Positions 42,416 to 50,223 of a DNA stretch of 64,000 bases are shown one piece after another. This DNA comes from an uncultured Lachnospiraceae bacterium. GTDB lineage: Bacteria > Bacillota > Clostridia > Lachnospirales > Lachnospiraceae. The notes beneath the pieces are model-generated. The model made no database searches, was not told the origin of the DNA, and saw only the letters and a list, made by a program, of their open reading frames with translations. The DNA lies in NCBI GenBank assembly GCA_910577175.1, contig CAJTLU010000016.1:13844-77843 (forward strand). The letters run 5' to 3'. Within the stretch, counting starts at the first letter, position 1; each line of letters begins with the position of its first letter. The translations under genes were made by a program, and so were the position numbers.

Positions 42416-42733
42416 TTAGTCGATTACCTCACCGGTAGACTTTGCGAAGCGAACCTTCTTCGGTCCATTCTTACCCTCTGCCGTGGTGAAACCGATTCTT
42501 GTGGTCTTACCCTTATGAACGTACATAACGTTGGATGCATCGATTGCAGCCTCCTTCGTGATAATACCGCCCTGCGGGTTTGCCTGGGATGCCTTCGTGT
42601 GCTTTGTCACAGTGTTGACACCTTCCACAGTTACCTTACCGTCGGCAACGGAAAGAACCTTTCCTTCCTTGCCCTTATCTTTTCCAGCGATTACTCTTAC
42701 TGTATCGCCCTTTTTAATCTTTAATGTTGCCAT
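42416..42733 (-). CDS. rplX: 50S ribosomal protein L24
   Basis: L24 of 105 aa, an assembly initiator of the 50S subunit. The KOW motif is GDTVRVIAGKDKGKEGKVLSV near the start, followed by GVNTVTKHTKASQANPQGGI. Confidence 0.97.
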   Translation of the reverse strand: MATLKIKKGDTVRVIAGKDKGKEGKVLSVADGKVTVEGVNTVTKHTKASQANPQGGIITKEAAIDASNVMYVHKGKTTRIGFTTAEGKNGPKKVRFAKSTGEVID

Positions 42734-42747
42734 CTTATGAGCACCTC

Positions 42748-43116
42748 CTATAATACTTCCGGAGCCAGGGAAACAATCTTCATAAACTGCTTCTCTCTGA
42801 GTTCTCTTGCTACCGGTCCGAAAATACGGGTTCCTCTCGGATTCTTGTCTTCCTTGATGATTACTGCTGCATTTTCATCGAAACGAATGTAAGAACCGTC
42901 CTTGCGGCGCGCGCCCTTTACGGAACGAACCACTACCGCCTTTACTACATCGCCCTTCTTTACAACTCCGCCCGGCGTTGCATCTTTAACCGAAGCGACG
43001 ATTATATCACCAATGTTCGCATATCTTCTGGTTGAACCGCCCATTACGCGGATGCAAAGTAACTCCTTTGCACCGGTATTGTCAGCAACCTTAAGTCTGG
43101 TTTCCTGCTGTACCAT
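42748..43116 (-). CDS. rplN: 50S ribosomal protein L14
   Basis: L14 of 122 aa, at the subunit interface. It has VQQETRLKVADNTGAKELLCI, the basic VVRSVKGARRKDGSYIRFDENA and RGTRIFGPVARELREK. It follows rpsQ by 35 bases. Confidence 0.98.
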   Translation of the reverse strand: MVQQETRLKVADNTGAKELLCIRVMGGSTRRYANIGDIIVASVKDATPGGVVKKGDVVKAVVVRSVKGARRKDGSYIRFDENAAVIIKEDKNPRGTRIFGPVARELREKQFMKIVSLAPEVL

Positions 43117-43151
43117 GGTACAATCTCCTTTCAGCTGTTTCTCGAAAAAAC

Positions 43152-43406
43152 TTATTTTGCCTTTTCAACAATCTCGACAAGTCTCCATCTCTTATCCTTG
43201 GACAACGGTCTTGTTTCCATAACCCTGACTCTGTCACCGATGCGGCACTCGTTGTTCTCATCATGCGCCTTTAACTTATAAGTTCTCTTCACGATTTTGT
43301 TATACAGCGGATGCTTTACGTTATCTACGACCGCTACAACGATTGTCTTATCCATCTTGTCACTTACGACCTTACCGGTACGCATTTTTCTCAGATTTCT
43401 CTCCAC
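43152..43406 (-). CDS. rpsQ: 30S ribosomal protein S17
   Basis: S17 of 84 aa, binding the 5' domain of 16S rRNA. It has RKMRTGKVVSDKMDKTIVVAV, KRTYKLKAHDENNECRIGD and RVRVMETRPLSKDKRWRLVEI. Confidence 0.98.
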   Translation of the reverse strand: MERNLRKMRTGKVVSDKMDKTIVVAVVDNVKHPLYNKIVKRTYKLKAHDENNECRIGDRVRVMETRPLSKDKRWRLVEIVEKAK

Positions 43407-43445
43407 GACGGTTACTCCTTTCCGAAGCTGCTATTATTACATGAA

Positions 43446-43646
43446 CTAATTTGCCTTTGCAGAAATCACGGTCTGAATTCTGGCAATGTTCTTTCTTACT
43501 TCTTTAATTCTGCTTGTATTGTCAAGCTGGTTTGTTGCGTTCTGGAATCTCAAGTTGAACAGTTCCTTCTTTGCGGAAACTAACTCTTCGTTCAGCTCTA
43601 CAACGGACTTAGCCATTAAATCCTGCACATACTTACTGGTTTTCAC
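43446..43646 (-). CDS. rpmC: 50S ribosomal protein L29
   Basis: L29 of 66 aa, near the exit tunnel, where trigger factor and the signal recognition particle dock. I chose the GTG at 43646 (MKTSKYVQDLMAKSV), eight bases after GGAGG; the frame is also open three codons further. It overlaps the end of rplP by 14 bases, so the two are probably coupled. Motif ELFNLRFQNATNQLDNTSRI. Confidence 0.95.
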   Translation of the reverse strand: MKTSKYVQDLMAKSVVELNEELVSAKKELFNLRFQNATNQLDNTSRIKEVRKNIARIQTVISAKAN

Positions 43647-44073
43647 GGTCCGCACCTCCCTCTAAATCTGCGCGAGAAACGATTTTACACTTCACCGGAA
43701 GCTTATGGGTTGCGAGACGAAGTGCTTCTCTTGCGACTTCCTCTGCCACGCCGGAAATCTCGAACATAACGCGGCCCGGCTTAACAACTGCTACCCAGTA
43801 CTCCGTCGAGCCCTTACCGGAACCCATTCGGGTCTCTGCCGGCTTTGCCGTTACCGGCTTATCCGGGAAAATTTTTATCCAGACCTTACCACCACGCTTA
43901 ATGTAACGTGTCATTGCAATACGGGCTGCTTCAATCTGATTGGACTTAATCCAAGCAGGCTCTGTCGCTACGATACCATACTCGCCGTAAGAAATCTTGT
44001 TGCCTCTCATTGCCTTACCGGTCATAGAACCACGGAACTGCTTACGACGCTTTACTCTCTTTGGCATTAACAT
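43633..44073 (-). CDS. rplP: 50S ribosomal protein L16
   Basis: L16 of 146 aa, near the peptidyl-transferase centre and the A-site tRNA elbow. It opens MLMPKRVKRRKQFRGSMTGKA and shows RYIKRGGKVWIKIFPDKPVTAKPAETRMGSGKG-type sequence. Its ATG shares one base with the rpsC stop (TAATG), a coupled arrangement. Confidence 0.98.
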   Translation of the reverse strand: MLMPKRVKRRKQFRGSMTGKAMRGNKISYGEYGIVATEPAWIKSNQIEAARIAMTRYIKRGGKVWIKIFPDKPVTAKPAETRMGSGKGSTEYWVAVVKPGRVMFEISGVAEEVAREALRLATHKLPVKCKIVSRADLEGGADRENQ

Positions 44074-44735
44074 TATTTATCGCTCCCTTCCTTGTTGGCT
44101 GCCTTCACCGGAAGAACTTCACCGTGATAAATCCAGGTCTTAATACCAACCTTACCGTAGGTGGTATTTGCTTCTGCGAAACCGTAGTCAATGTCTGCTC
44201 TCAATGTCTGAAGCGGCACGGTTCCTTCCGTATAGAACTCAGAACGTGCAATATCTGCACCGCCAAGACGTCCGGAAGCCATGGTCTTGATACCCTTTGC
44301 CCCTGCCTTCATCGTTCTGGACATGGTAGACTTCATTGCACGACGGAACGAGATACGGTTCTCAAGCTGCTGTGCAATATTTTCTGCAACAAGCTGTGCA
44401 TTGATATCCGGTCTCTTGATTTCCTTAATCTCGAGATTTACCTTCTTGTTGGTAAACTTTGCTACTTCGTCCTTTAACTTATCGATTTCTGCGCCTGCCT
44501 TGCCGATAACAACACCCGGCTTTGCAGTAGAAATAATCACCTTAACCTGATCAGCGCCTCTTCTCTCGATTTCAATCTTTGCGATGCCTGCGCTGTATAA
44601 CTTCTTCTTCAGAAACTTTCTGATGTTGTAATCTTCTACTAAGTTGTCAGCAAAATCAGCCTCTGCGTACCACTTGGAATCCCAGTCCTTGATAACGCCG
44701 ACTCTTAAACCGTGAGGATTAACCTTCTGTCCCAT
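44073..44735 (-). CDS. rpsC: 30S ribosomal protein S3
   Basis: S3 of 220 aa, in the 30S head near the mRNA entry channel; has helicase activity with S4. The KH domain covers about residues 40-110 (IVISTAKPGVVIGKAG-like GVVIGKAGAEIDKLKDEVA). It starts GQKVNPHGLRVGVIKDWDSK and has the C-terminal RLGGADIARSEFYTEGTVPLQ. Confidence 0.98.
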   Translation of the reverse strand: MGQKVNPHGLRVGVIKDWDSKWYAEADFADNLVEDYNIRKFLKKKLYSAGIAKIEIERRGADQVKVIISTAKPGVVIGKAGAEIDKLKDEVAKFTNKKVNLEIKEIKRPDINAQLVAENIAQQLENRISFRRAMKSTMSRTMKAGAKGIKTMASGRLGGADIARSEFYTEGTVPLQTLRADIDYGFAEANTTYGKVGIKTWIYHGEVLPVKAANKEGSDK

Positions 44736-44756
44736 GATTCTTCTCCTTTCTTAAAA

Positions 44757-45146
44757 CTATCTCTCATCCAGCACAACAGTAATGTGGCTTAATCTCTTTA
44801 AAATACGATATGCGCTGCCCCGTGCCCTCGGCTTGGATCTCTTCATGGTCGGTGCGCAGTTTGCATAACATTCAGCGATATACAGCTTGGAAGCGTCCAT
44901 ACCGTTGTTGTTTTCTGCGTTCGCAATTGCCGATTTGAGTAATTTCTCTATTAAAGTTGAAGCGTATCTCGGATTGTAAGCTAAAATACCGAGCGCCGTC
45001 TGTACATCCTTGCCTCTGATTGCATCGAGAACAAAACAAGCCTTCTGAACGGAAACTCTTGCGTAAGATAACTTCGCGGACGGTCTCTTATCTCTGTTCT
45101 GCTCATTTCTTTCTCTCTTAATCTGGGATCTGTGTCCTTTTGCCAT
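44757..45146 (-). CDS. rplV: 50S ribosomal protein L22
   Basis: L22 of 129 aa, whose long hairpin lines the nascent peptide tunnel; changes there give macrolide resistance. It has AKLSYARVSVQKACFVLDAIRG and MKRSKPRARGSAYRILKRLSHITVVL. The 125-base gap to rpsS holds a short palindrome but no gene. Confidence 0.98.
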   Translation of the reverse strand: MAKGHRSQIKRERNEQNRDKRPSAKLSYARVSVQKACFVLDAIRGKDVQTALGILAYNPRYASTLIEKLLKSAIANAENNNGMDASKLYIAECYANCAPTMKRSKPRARGSAYRILKRLSHITVVLDER

Positions 45147-45271
45147 GGATGTGACCTCCTTTCAAATGGTTAGCGGTTCTCCGCTATTGTTCTTCCGCCC
45201 GTGTCCTGCCGGGCATTATAATTCTGTAAACGGGGCCCGTTTCAGCGGACGCACCGTTTACCATATGATTA

Positions 45272-45550
45272 CTATCTGCGGGCCTTCTTCTCGTCCTTGC
45301 CATGTCCGCGATAGGTTCTTGTTGCTACGAACTCACCAAGCTTATGACCAACCATATCTTCGGTAATATATACCGGTACATGCTTTCTTCCGTCGTGAAC
45401 GGCGATGGTAAGACCAACCATCTGCGGGAAGATTGTGGAGCGTCTGGACCAGGTCTTGATTACCTGCTTGTCACCGGACTTCACAACTGCATCTACCTTT
45501 TTCAGTAAGTGGGCATCCGCGAACGGACCCTTCTTTAAGGAACGTGCCAT
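45272..45550 (-). CDS. rpsS: 30S ribosomal protein S19
   Basis: S19 of 92 aa, in the head of the 30S subunit near the A and P sites. It has the start ARSLKKGPFADAHLLKKVD, TWSRRSTIFPQMVGLTIAVHDG-type sequence and the basic end YRGHGKDEKKARR. Confidence 0.98.
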   Translation of the reverse strand: MARSLKKGPFADAHLLKKVDAVVKSGDKQVIKTWSRRSTIFPQMVGLTIAVHDGRKHVPVYITEDMVGHKLGEFVATRTYRGHGKDEKKARR

Positions 45551-45583
45551 ATCAGTTTTACCTCCTTCTACCGGCGGCGGCGA

Positions 45584-46429
45584 CTACTTCGTCAGCGCCT
45601 TACCATCTCTTCTTCTTACAATCAGCTTATTGGACTGCTTATTCTTCTTACGGGTCTTCAGACCGAGAGCCGGCTTACCCCACGGGGTAACAGGGCCCGG
45701 ACGACCGATACCAGTCTTACCTTCACCACCACCATGCGGATGGTCGTTCGGGTTCATTACGGAACCACGTACCGTCGGACGGATGCCCATATGGCGCTTA
45801 CGTCCTGCCTTACCGATATTAATAAGCTCGTGTTCAATGTTGCCGACCTGACCGATGGTTGCACGGCAGATAATCGGAACCATTCTCATTTCACCGGACG
45901 GAAGACGCAGGGTTGCGTACTTTCCTTCCTTTGCCATCAGCTGCGCACTGTTTCCTGCGGAACGAACCAGCTGGCCGCCCTTACCCGGATAAAGCTCAAT
46001 ATTGTGAACTTCGGCACCGACCGGAATGTTCTGGAACGGCAGGCAGTTGCCTACCTTTACCTCAGCCGCCGGACCGTTCATAACCGTCTGTCCTACCTTC
46101 AGCCCGTTCGGAGCAAGGATATAGGACTTCTGTCCGTCAGCATAGCAAATCAGTGCAATGTTTGCGGTTCTGTTCGGGTCATATTCGATGGTCTTAACCG
46201 TTGCCGGAATACCATCCTTATTTCTCTTAAAGTCAATCAATCTGTACTTTCTTCTGGAGCCGCCGCCCTGATGTCTTACTGTAATCTTTCCCTGATTGTT
46301 ACGGCCGGCATTCTTCTTTAAAGAAACGACTAAGGACTTCTCTGGAGTACTTGTAGTGATTTCGGAGAAATCAGAGCCAGTCATATTTCTTCTGGAAGGT
46401 GTATATGGGTTATACGTTTTAATTCCCAT
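45584..46429 (-). CDS. rplB: 50S ribosomal protein L2
   Basis: L2 of 281 aa, a primary 23S rRNA-binding protein needed for subunit joining and peptidyl transfer. It starts MGIKTYNPYTPSRRNMT and has RHQGGGSRRKYRLIDFKRNKDG, GRKRHMGIRPTVRGSVMNPNDHPHGGGEGKTG-type sequence, with the catalytic-site histidine in HPHGGG. The ATG at 46429 is preferred; a longer reading back to 46456 adds non-family residues. Confidence 0.98.
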   Translation of the reverse strand: MGIKTYNPYTPSRRNMTGSDFSEITTSTPEKSLVVSLKKNAGRNNQGKITVRHQGGGSRRKYRLIDFKRNKDGIPATVKTIEYDPNRTANIALICYADGQKSYILAPNGLKVGQTVMNGPAAEVKVGNCLPFQNIPVGAEVHNIELYPGKGGQLVRSAGNSAQLMAKEGKYATLRLPSGEMRMVPIICRATIGQVGNIEHELINIGKAGRKRHMGIRPTVRGSVMNPNDHPHGGGEGKTGIGRPGPVTPWGKPALGLKTRKKNKQSNKLIVRRRDGKALTK

Positions 46430-46491
46430 TGTTGTTACTCCTTTCGTCTGCGTCACGCAATATCCTGTGTTCTATTCTCTACGTGCGCGTT

Positions 46492-46803
46492 TTATAAACC
46501 TGCAAAAATCTCAATCTCAGCACTGTCAGCCGTGAGCTGTACAATCGCCTTCTTGGTCTTGGCAGTCTTTCCGTAGGTATAGCCGCTCTTGCTGCTGCGT
46601 CTGCGGGTCTTGCCATCTAAGTTCATGGTGTTGACGCTGGCAACCTTGGTGCCTGTAAACATCTTCTCCACCGCTTCCTTAATCTGCTGCTTCGTTGCAT
46701 CCGGATGTACGGAGAACGTGTACTTCTTCTCGCTCATGGAGTTCATACTCTTCTCGGTTACTATCGGCTTTAAGATAACGTCATAATACTTTAAATCCGC
46801 CAT
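46492..46803 (-). CDS. rplW: 50S ribosomal protein L23
   Basis: L23 of 103 aa, at the exit of the peptide tunnel, where trigger factor binds. It starts ADLKYYDVILKPIVTEKSMN and has the typical loop VASVNTMNLDGKTRRRSSKSG. Its ATG shares a base with the rplD stop (TAATG). Confidence 0.98.
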   Translation of the reverse strand: MADLKYYDVILKPIVTEKSMNSMSEKKYTFSVHPDATKQQIKEAVEKMFTGTKVASVNTMNLDGKTRRRSSKSGYTYGKTAKTKKAIVQLTADSAEIEIFAGL

Positions 46804-47423
46804 TATGCGTACACCTCCTCAATCTGAGCAACGGCTTCCTTGGTGATTACCAGACTGTCATACTTCAGCACATCGTAAACATTTACGCTGCCAGACATGG
46901 TGGTTCTTACCTCCGGGAGATTTCTTGCGGAAAGGATTACGTTCTCATCCTTTTTATCAAGAACAACAAGCGCCTTGTTTACCTTCAGGTTCTCAAGAAC
47001 CGCTGCCATCTTCTTTGTCTTAATCTCGTCAAATGTGAGACCGTCTACTACAATAAGCTTTTCCTCCGCTACCTTTGCGGATAATGCGGACTTAATCGCT
47101 GCCGCCTTTTCCTTCTTGTTCATCTTTACGGAGTAGTCTCTCGGCTTCGGAGCGAATACAACGCCGCCGCCTGTCCACTGCGGAGATCTCGTCGAACCCT
47201 GTCTTGCATGACCGGTTCCCTTCTGTCTCCAAGGCTTTCTTCCGCCGCCGCTTACTTCTGCGCGGGTCTTTGCACTCTGTGTGCCCTGACGCTTATTTGC
47301 AAGCTGGCTCACAACAGCCAGATGCATCAAATGCTCATTTACTTCTACACCGAAGACAGCGTCGTTCAGTTCTAACGTACCAACTTCCTTGCCTTCAATA
47401 TTATAAACCTTAACACTAGCCAT
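46803..47423 (-). CDS. rplD: 50S ribosomal protein L4
   Basis: L4 of 206 aa, which reaches into the tunnel and, in some bacteria, represses the S10 operon. It has GGGRKPWRQKGTGHARQGSTRSPQWTGG-type sequence and the C-terminal YDVLKYDSLVITKEAVAQIEEV. Confidence 0.98.
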   Translation of the reverse strand: MASVKVYNIEGKEVGTLELNDAVFGVEVNEHLMHLAVVSQLANKRQGTQSAKTRAEVSGGGRKPWRQKGTGHARQGSTRSPQWTGGGVVFAPKPRDYSVKMNKKEKAAAIKSALSAKVAEEKLIVVDGLTFDEIKTKKMAAVLENLKVNKALVVLDKKDENVILSARNLPEVRTTMSGSVNVYDVLKYDSLVITKEAVAQIEEVYA

Positions 47424-47451
47424 TTTTAAGTTCCTCCTTTCTTAAAGCTTC

Positions 47452-48087
47452 TTAGTTTGCGCTCTTTACGGTTTCCTTTAAGATAACCATAGCCTTCTTC
47501 GGTCCCGGTACTGCGCCCTTAACGAGGATTAAATTGTTTTCGGTATCTACCTTCACTACCTCGAGGTTCTGGACCGTAGCCTTAACATGACCGGTCTGTC
47601 CCGGCATGTGCTTGCCCTTGAACACGCGTCCCGGAGTCGTTGCCGGACCGTTGGAACCTGCATGTCTGTGGTACTTGGAACCATGCTTCATCGGTCCTCT
47701 GGATAAGCCGTGTCTCTTAATGGCACCCTGGAAGCCCTTACCCTTTGTAATACCGGTCGCATCAATCTTGTCACCTTCTGCAAAGATGTCAGCCTTGATT
47801 TCCTGACCTACGGCATACTCAGAGCTGTTTTCAAACCTGAACTCCTTAAGAAATCTCTTGTTTGCCACACCTGCCTTTGCAAATGTGCCCTTGCGCGGCT
47901 TGTTTACGAGAACGTCTCTGATCTCGCCAAAGCCAACCTGTACTGCCTCATATCCGTCGTTGTCAACCGTCTTAATCTGGGTTACAACATTCGGGGCAGC
48001 CTGCAATACGGTAACCGGCACTAACACACCGTCCGCATTGAAGATCTGGGTCATTCCGACCTTCGTTGTTAATAACGCTTTCTTCAT
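47452..48087 (-). CDS. rplC: 50S ribosomal protein L3
   Basis: L3 of 211 aa, which nucleates 50S assembly and reaches the peptidyl-transferase centre. It starts MKKALLTTKVGMTQIFN and has KGKGFQGAIKRHGLSRGPMKHGSKYHR and PGRVFKGKHMPGQTGH. The 171-base gap to rpsJ has a weak GTCTT/AAGAC hairpin and no gene. Confidence 0.98.
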   Translation of the reverse strand: MKKALLTTKVGMTQIFNADGVLVPVTVLQAAPNVVTQIKTVDNDGYEAVQVGFGEIRDVLVNKPRKGTFAKAGVANKRFLKEFRFENSSEYAVGQEIKADIFAEGDKIDATGITKGKGFQGAIKRHGLSRGPMKHGSKYHRHAGSNGPATTPGRVFKGKHMPGQTGHVKATVQNLEVVKVDTENNLILVKGAVPGPKKAMVILKETVKSAN

Positions 48088-48258
48088 TTTGCACCTCCTG
48101 TTAATCTACAGCGGATTGAATCCCTCTGGAACTCAATCATCCTAGATGGTCTATCCGGATGCTTGGGTCTTTCTAAGTAACTAGTAAGACGCTTGGACCC
48201 TCTATATAAACCCTAAGGATTTTACCGTTAAAACCTGTTGCTTTTCATCGGACTAAGA

Positions 48259-48576
48259 CTACTTTGTCTTCATCTTAATGTCGATGAACACACCTGCCGG
48301 CATCTCCAGTCTGGAAAGGGCATCTACCATCTTCTGGTTCGGAGCAATAACATCGATAAGCCTCTTGTGGGTTCTCTGCTCGAACTGCTCACGGGAATCC
48401 TTGTACTTATGCACGGCACGGAGAATAGTAACTACCTCCTTCTTTGTCGGCATCGGTACCGGACCGCTTACCTTCGTACCCGCCTTCTTCGCGGTTTCGA
48501 TGATTTTGGCTGCAGATGCATCTACTAACTGATGATCATATGCCTTGAGTGTGATTCTCATTACTTGACTTGCCAT
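48259..48576 (-). CDS. rpsJ: 30S ribosomal protein S10
   Basis: S10 of 105 aa, in the 30S head and also the partner of NusB in antitermination. It starts MASQVMRITLKAYDHQLVDAS and has VSGPVPMPTKKEVVTILRAV and RTHKRLIDVIAPNQKMVDAL. I chose the ATG at 48576, with AAAGGAGG upstream; the longer reading lies in the leader. First gene of the S10-spc block. Upstream is a subtilase region instead of the usual tuf gene. Confidence 0.98.
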   Translation of the reverse strand: MASQVMRITLKAYDHQLVDASAAKIIETAKKAGTKVSGPVPMPTKKEVVTILRAVHKYKDSREQFEQRTHKRLIDVIAPNQKMVDALSRLEMPAGVFIDIKMKTK

Positions 48577-48622
48577 AAAAAAAGCCGCCTCCTTTTCGCA
48601 CTTTACTTCAGTACGACAAGCG

Positions 48623-48757
48623 GTGACTGTACACTCTCCCGTGTGTTTCGCGCCTGTCCGAATAAACAACCGAGCACAGCGCTCGGCTTCTCCCGGACAA
48701 TTCCCGATTATCATCACGGTTTATCTGCCTTATGCAGAAGTTGTATTGTACAGTGAC
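48623..48757 (-). ncRNA. Candidate structured leader RNA of the S10 operon
   Basis: Between the S10 promoter and rpsJ, two distant 11-base arms (48623-48633 and 48747-48757) pair with one mismatch and close a domain of about 135 bases. Inside, TCTGC/GCAGA (48724-48738) is a hairpin, and TGTCCG/CGGACA (48655-48660 with 48694-48699) encloses CCGAGC/GCTCGG (48670-48686). This multi-branch shape between promoter and first gene suggests control by a ribosomal protein such as L4. Sequence pairing is seen; function is inferred. Confidence 0.55.
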
Positions 48758-48857
48758 TTGTCGCCAGTTTTCTAACTTGACATTCGCTCCACGGAAAACC
48801 CGCGTATGGCACGCGGCAACCTCACGCTTCACAGCTATCAACGTCACAGCAATAGCT

Positions 48858-48886
48858 ATTATACACGATGCAGGAAAGAATTGCAA
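48858..48886 (-). promoter_or_regulatory. Sigma-A promoter of the S10-spc operon
   Basis: Minus-strand TTGCAA (-35), 17-base spacer and TATAAT (-10), giving a leader of about 275 bases before rpsJ. The same hexamers and spacing occur upstream of rpmJ at 16882-16910. Confidence 0.85.
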
Positions 48887-48935
48887 GTACTTTTTGAAAA
48901 TTTTTTCAATGTTCGTTATTGGGCAAAAATTCTTC

Positions 48936-50222
48936 CTACCAACCAAGCTGTTTCTCCGCCTGATACCGTCTGCTCCCGTTTTTCTTCCACTCCCTTTCTG
49001 AAAGATAACCCATTTTCGTACCATCCGGGGCTATCGTCCAATACTGTTCTTCTGTCATCGTCCCCAGTATGTTTTCTCCGGACACCCCCGCATACACCAC
49101 CTCCAGTTCCCAGGTAATCAAAAAGCTGCCTCCATGATTTGGCGAATACTCCAAAATTTTAACCTTCTCTACTCCGGCTGGCCGGACAAAAATCTGCTCT
49201 GGCTCCGGCATCTCCTCTGTATAAAGGGAAAATGCCGTCTTACTGTAAGCGTCCACCTTTTGGTCAATGCAAATATTCCAACCCTTCCTTCCCCGTTCGT
49301 CATAACAGTCCTCTACTTTTTCTAAGACCTGCACTCCCATATAGGAAAAATCATCTTTATCAAAATACTTCAGAAAATAGTTTTCTCTTTCCGACATCCT
49401 GAGTGCCTGTTCCGCTACGTTTTCCCACTCCACTACATTCTCCCGTTCCAAATCCGCTCCCTGTCTCAGCCGGATGATTCCATCCTCTCCGAAATACAAA
49501 AAATCATCAATACCCAGATCAAATTCCGTATAAGAAGAAAGTACCGAATCTGCATCTGCCCTTATACAATCAGCTTCACTTCCTTCATCCAGACACAATA
49601 CCAACTGCGGGGTTCCGGAAAATGAAAGAGTACCAAATAGCGACCTCTCCATCCTGAACAGCTTCAGGTTTCTACAGTTTTTTATCGTCACATTCCCGCT
49701 GTAGAGGTCCCCGCCAATATACTCTAAAGCAGGACAGTTTTCCATATATAGCAGTCCGATTCCTCCTTCTCCTCCGCCAATTAATCTGATAGAAGGATGA
49801 TTTTCAAAAATAACTTTATCCGCATTGATTACAGTAAGCTCCTCCAGATATGGAAAATACCCGAAACCGTCCAGTATCCCATCCGTACGCTTGCCCGGAT
49901 TCCCTTCCCATTCCATTTCTTTTACCGCTTCTCGTTCCACCAGGGAAAGAACACCATCCTGGTTCGTGTCATACCAGGTAGAAAGAAATTCCCGGAATGC
50001 CTCATCCGTAAAATGTTCTGCATCAATCGGGATCATCTCCTCCTGCTCCGTTATCAGTGTTGGAACCGGCTCCTTTGTCAGAACCGGTGTGACAGTCTCC
50101 GCAATTGGAGTCAGTGTCATCCCGTTATCAGAATTGATTTCCTGATAGCGGCCGCAGGCACAAAATGTACCTGTCAATGTGGCTATCAGAAGAAAAAGAA
50201 CACTTATCTTTTTCAAATTCAT
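48936..50222 (-). CDS. EF-hand and leucine-rich-repeat lipoprotein of unknown function
   Basis: A 428 aa exported protein. A hydrophobic start (KKISVLFLLIATLTGTFCAC) has a likely lipobox at CAC, then a threonine/proline-rich linker. Residues 65-105 carry the calcium-binding EF-hand-like loop DTNQDGVLSLVE. Irregular leucine-rich repeats follow (LEELTVINADKVIFENHPSIRLIGG, CPALEYIGGDLYSG, NVTIKNCRNLKLFRM), then a C-terminal domain ending DGTKMGYLSEREWKKNGSRR. It starts one base after the subtilase stop, with GAGGAGG in the subtilase end, so they are co-transcribed. A paralogous pseudogene is at 62.3-62.9 kb. Confidence 0.82.
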   Translation of the reverse strand: MNLKKISVLFLLIATLTGTFCACGRYQEINSDNGMTLTPIAETVTPVLTKEPVPTLITEQEEMIPIDAEHFTDEAFREFLSTWYDTNQDGVLSLVEREAVKEMEWEGNPGKRTDGILDGFGYFPYLEELTVINADKVIFENHPSIRLIGGGEGGIGLLYMENCPALEYIGGDLYSGNVTIKNCRNLKLFRMERSLFGTLSFSGTPQLVLCLDEGSEADCIRADADSVLSSYTEFDLGIDDFLYFGEDGIIRLRQGADLERENVVEWENVAEQALRMSERENYFLKYFDKDDFSYMGVQVLEKVEDCYDERGRKGWNICIDQKVDAYSKTAFSLYTEEMPEPEQIFVRPAGVEKVKILEYSPNHGGSFLITWELEVVYAGVSGENILGTMTEEQYWTIAPDGTKMGYLSEREWKKNGSRRYQAEKQLGW

Positions 50223-50223
50223 A

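Noticed and set aside
45211..45260. AAACGGG/CCCGTTT palindrome between rpsS and rplV as a terminator.
   Set aside because: The loop would be too small and no T run follows. It is within an operon that must be read through.
37156..48528. Plus-strand readings of 60-200 codons opposite the ribosomal genes.
   Set aside because: They are shadows of strongly conserved minus-strand genes and have no ribosome-binding sites or family features.
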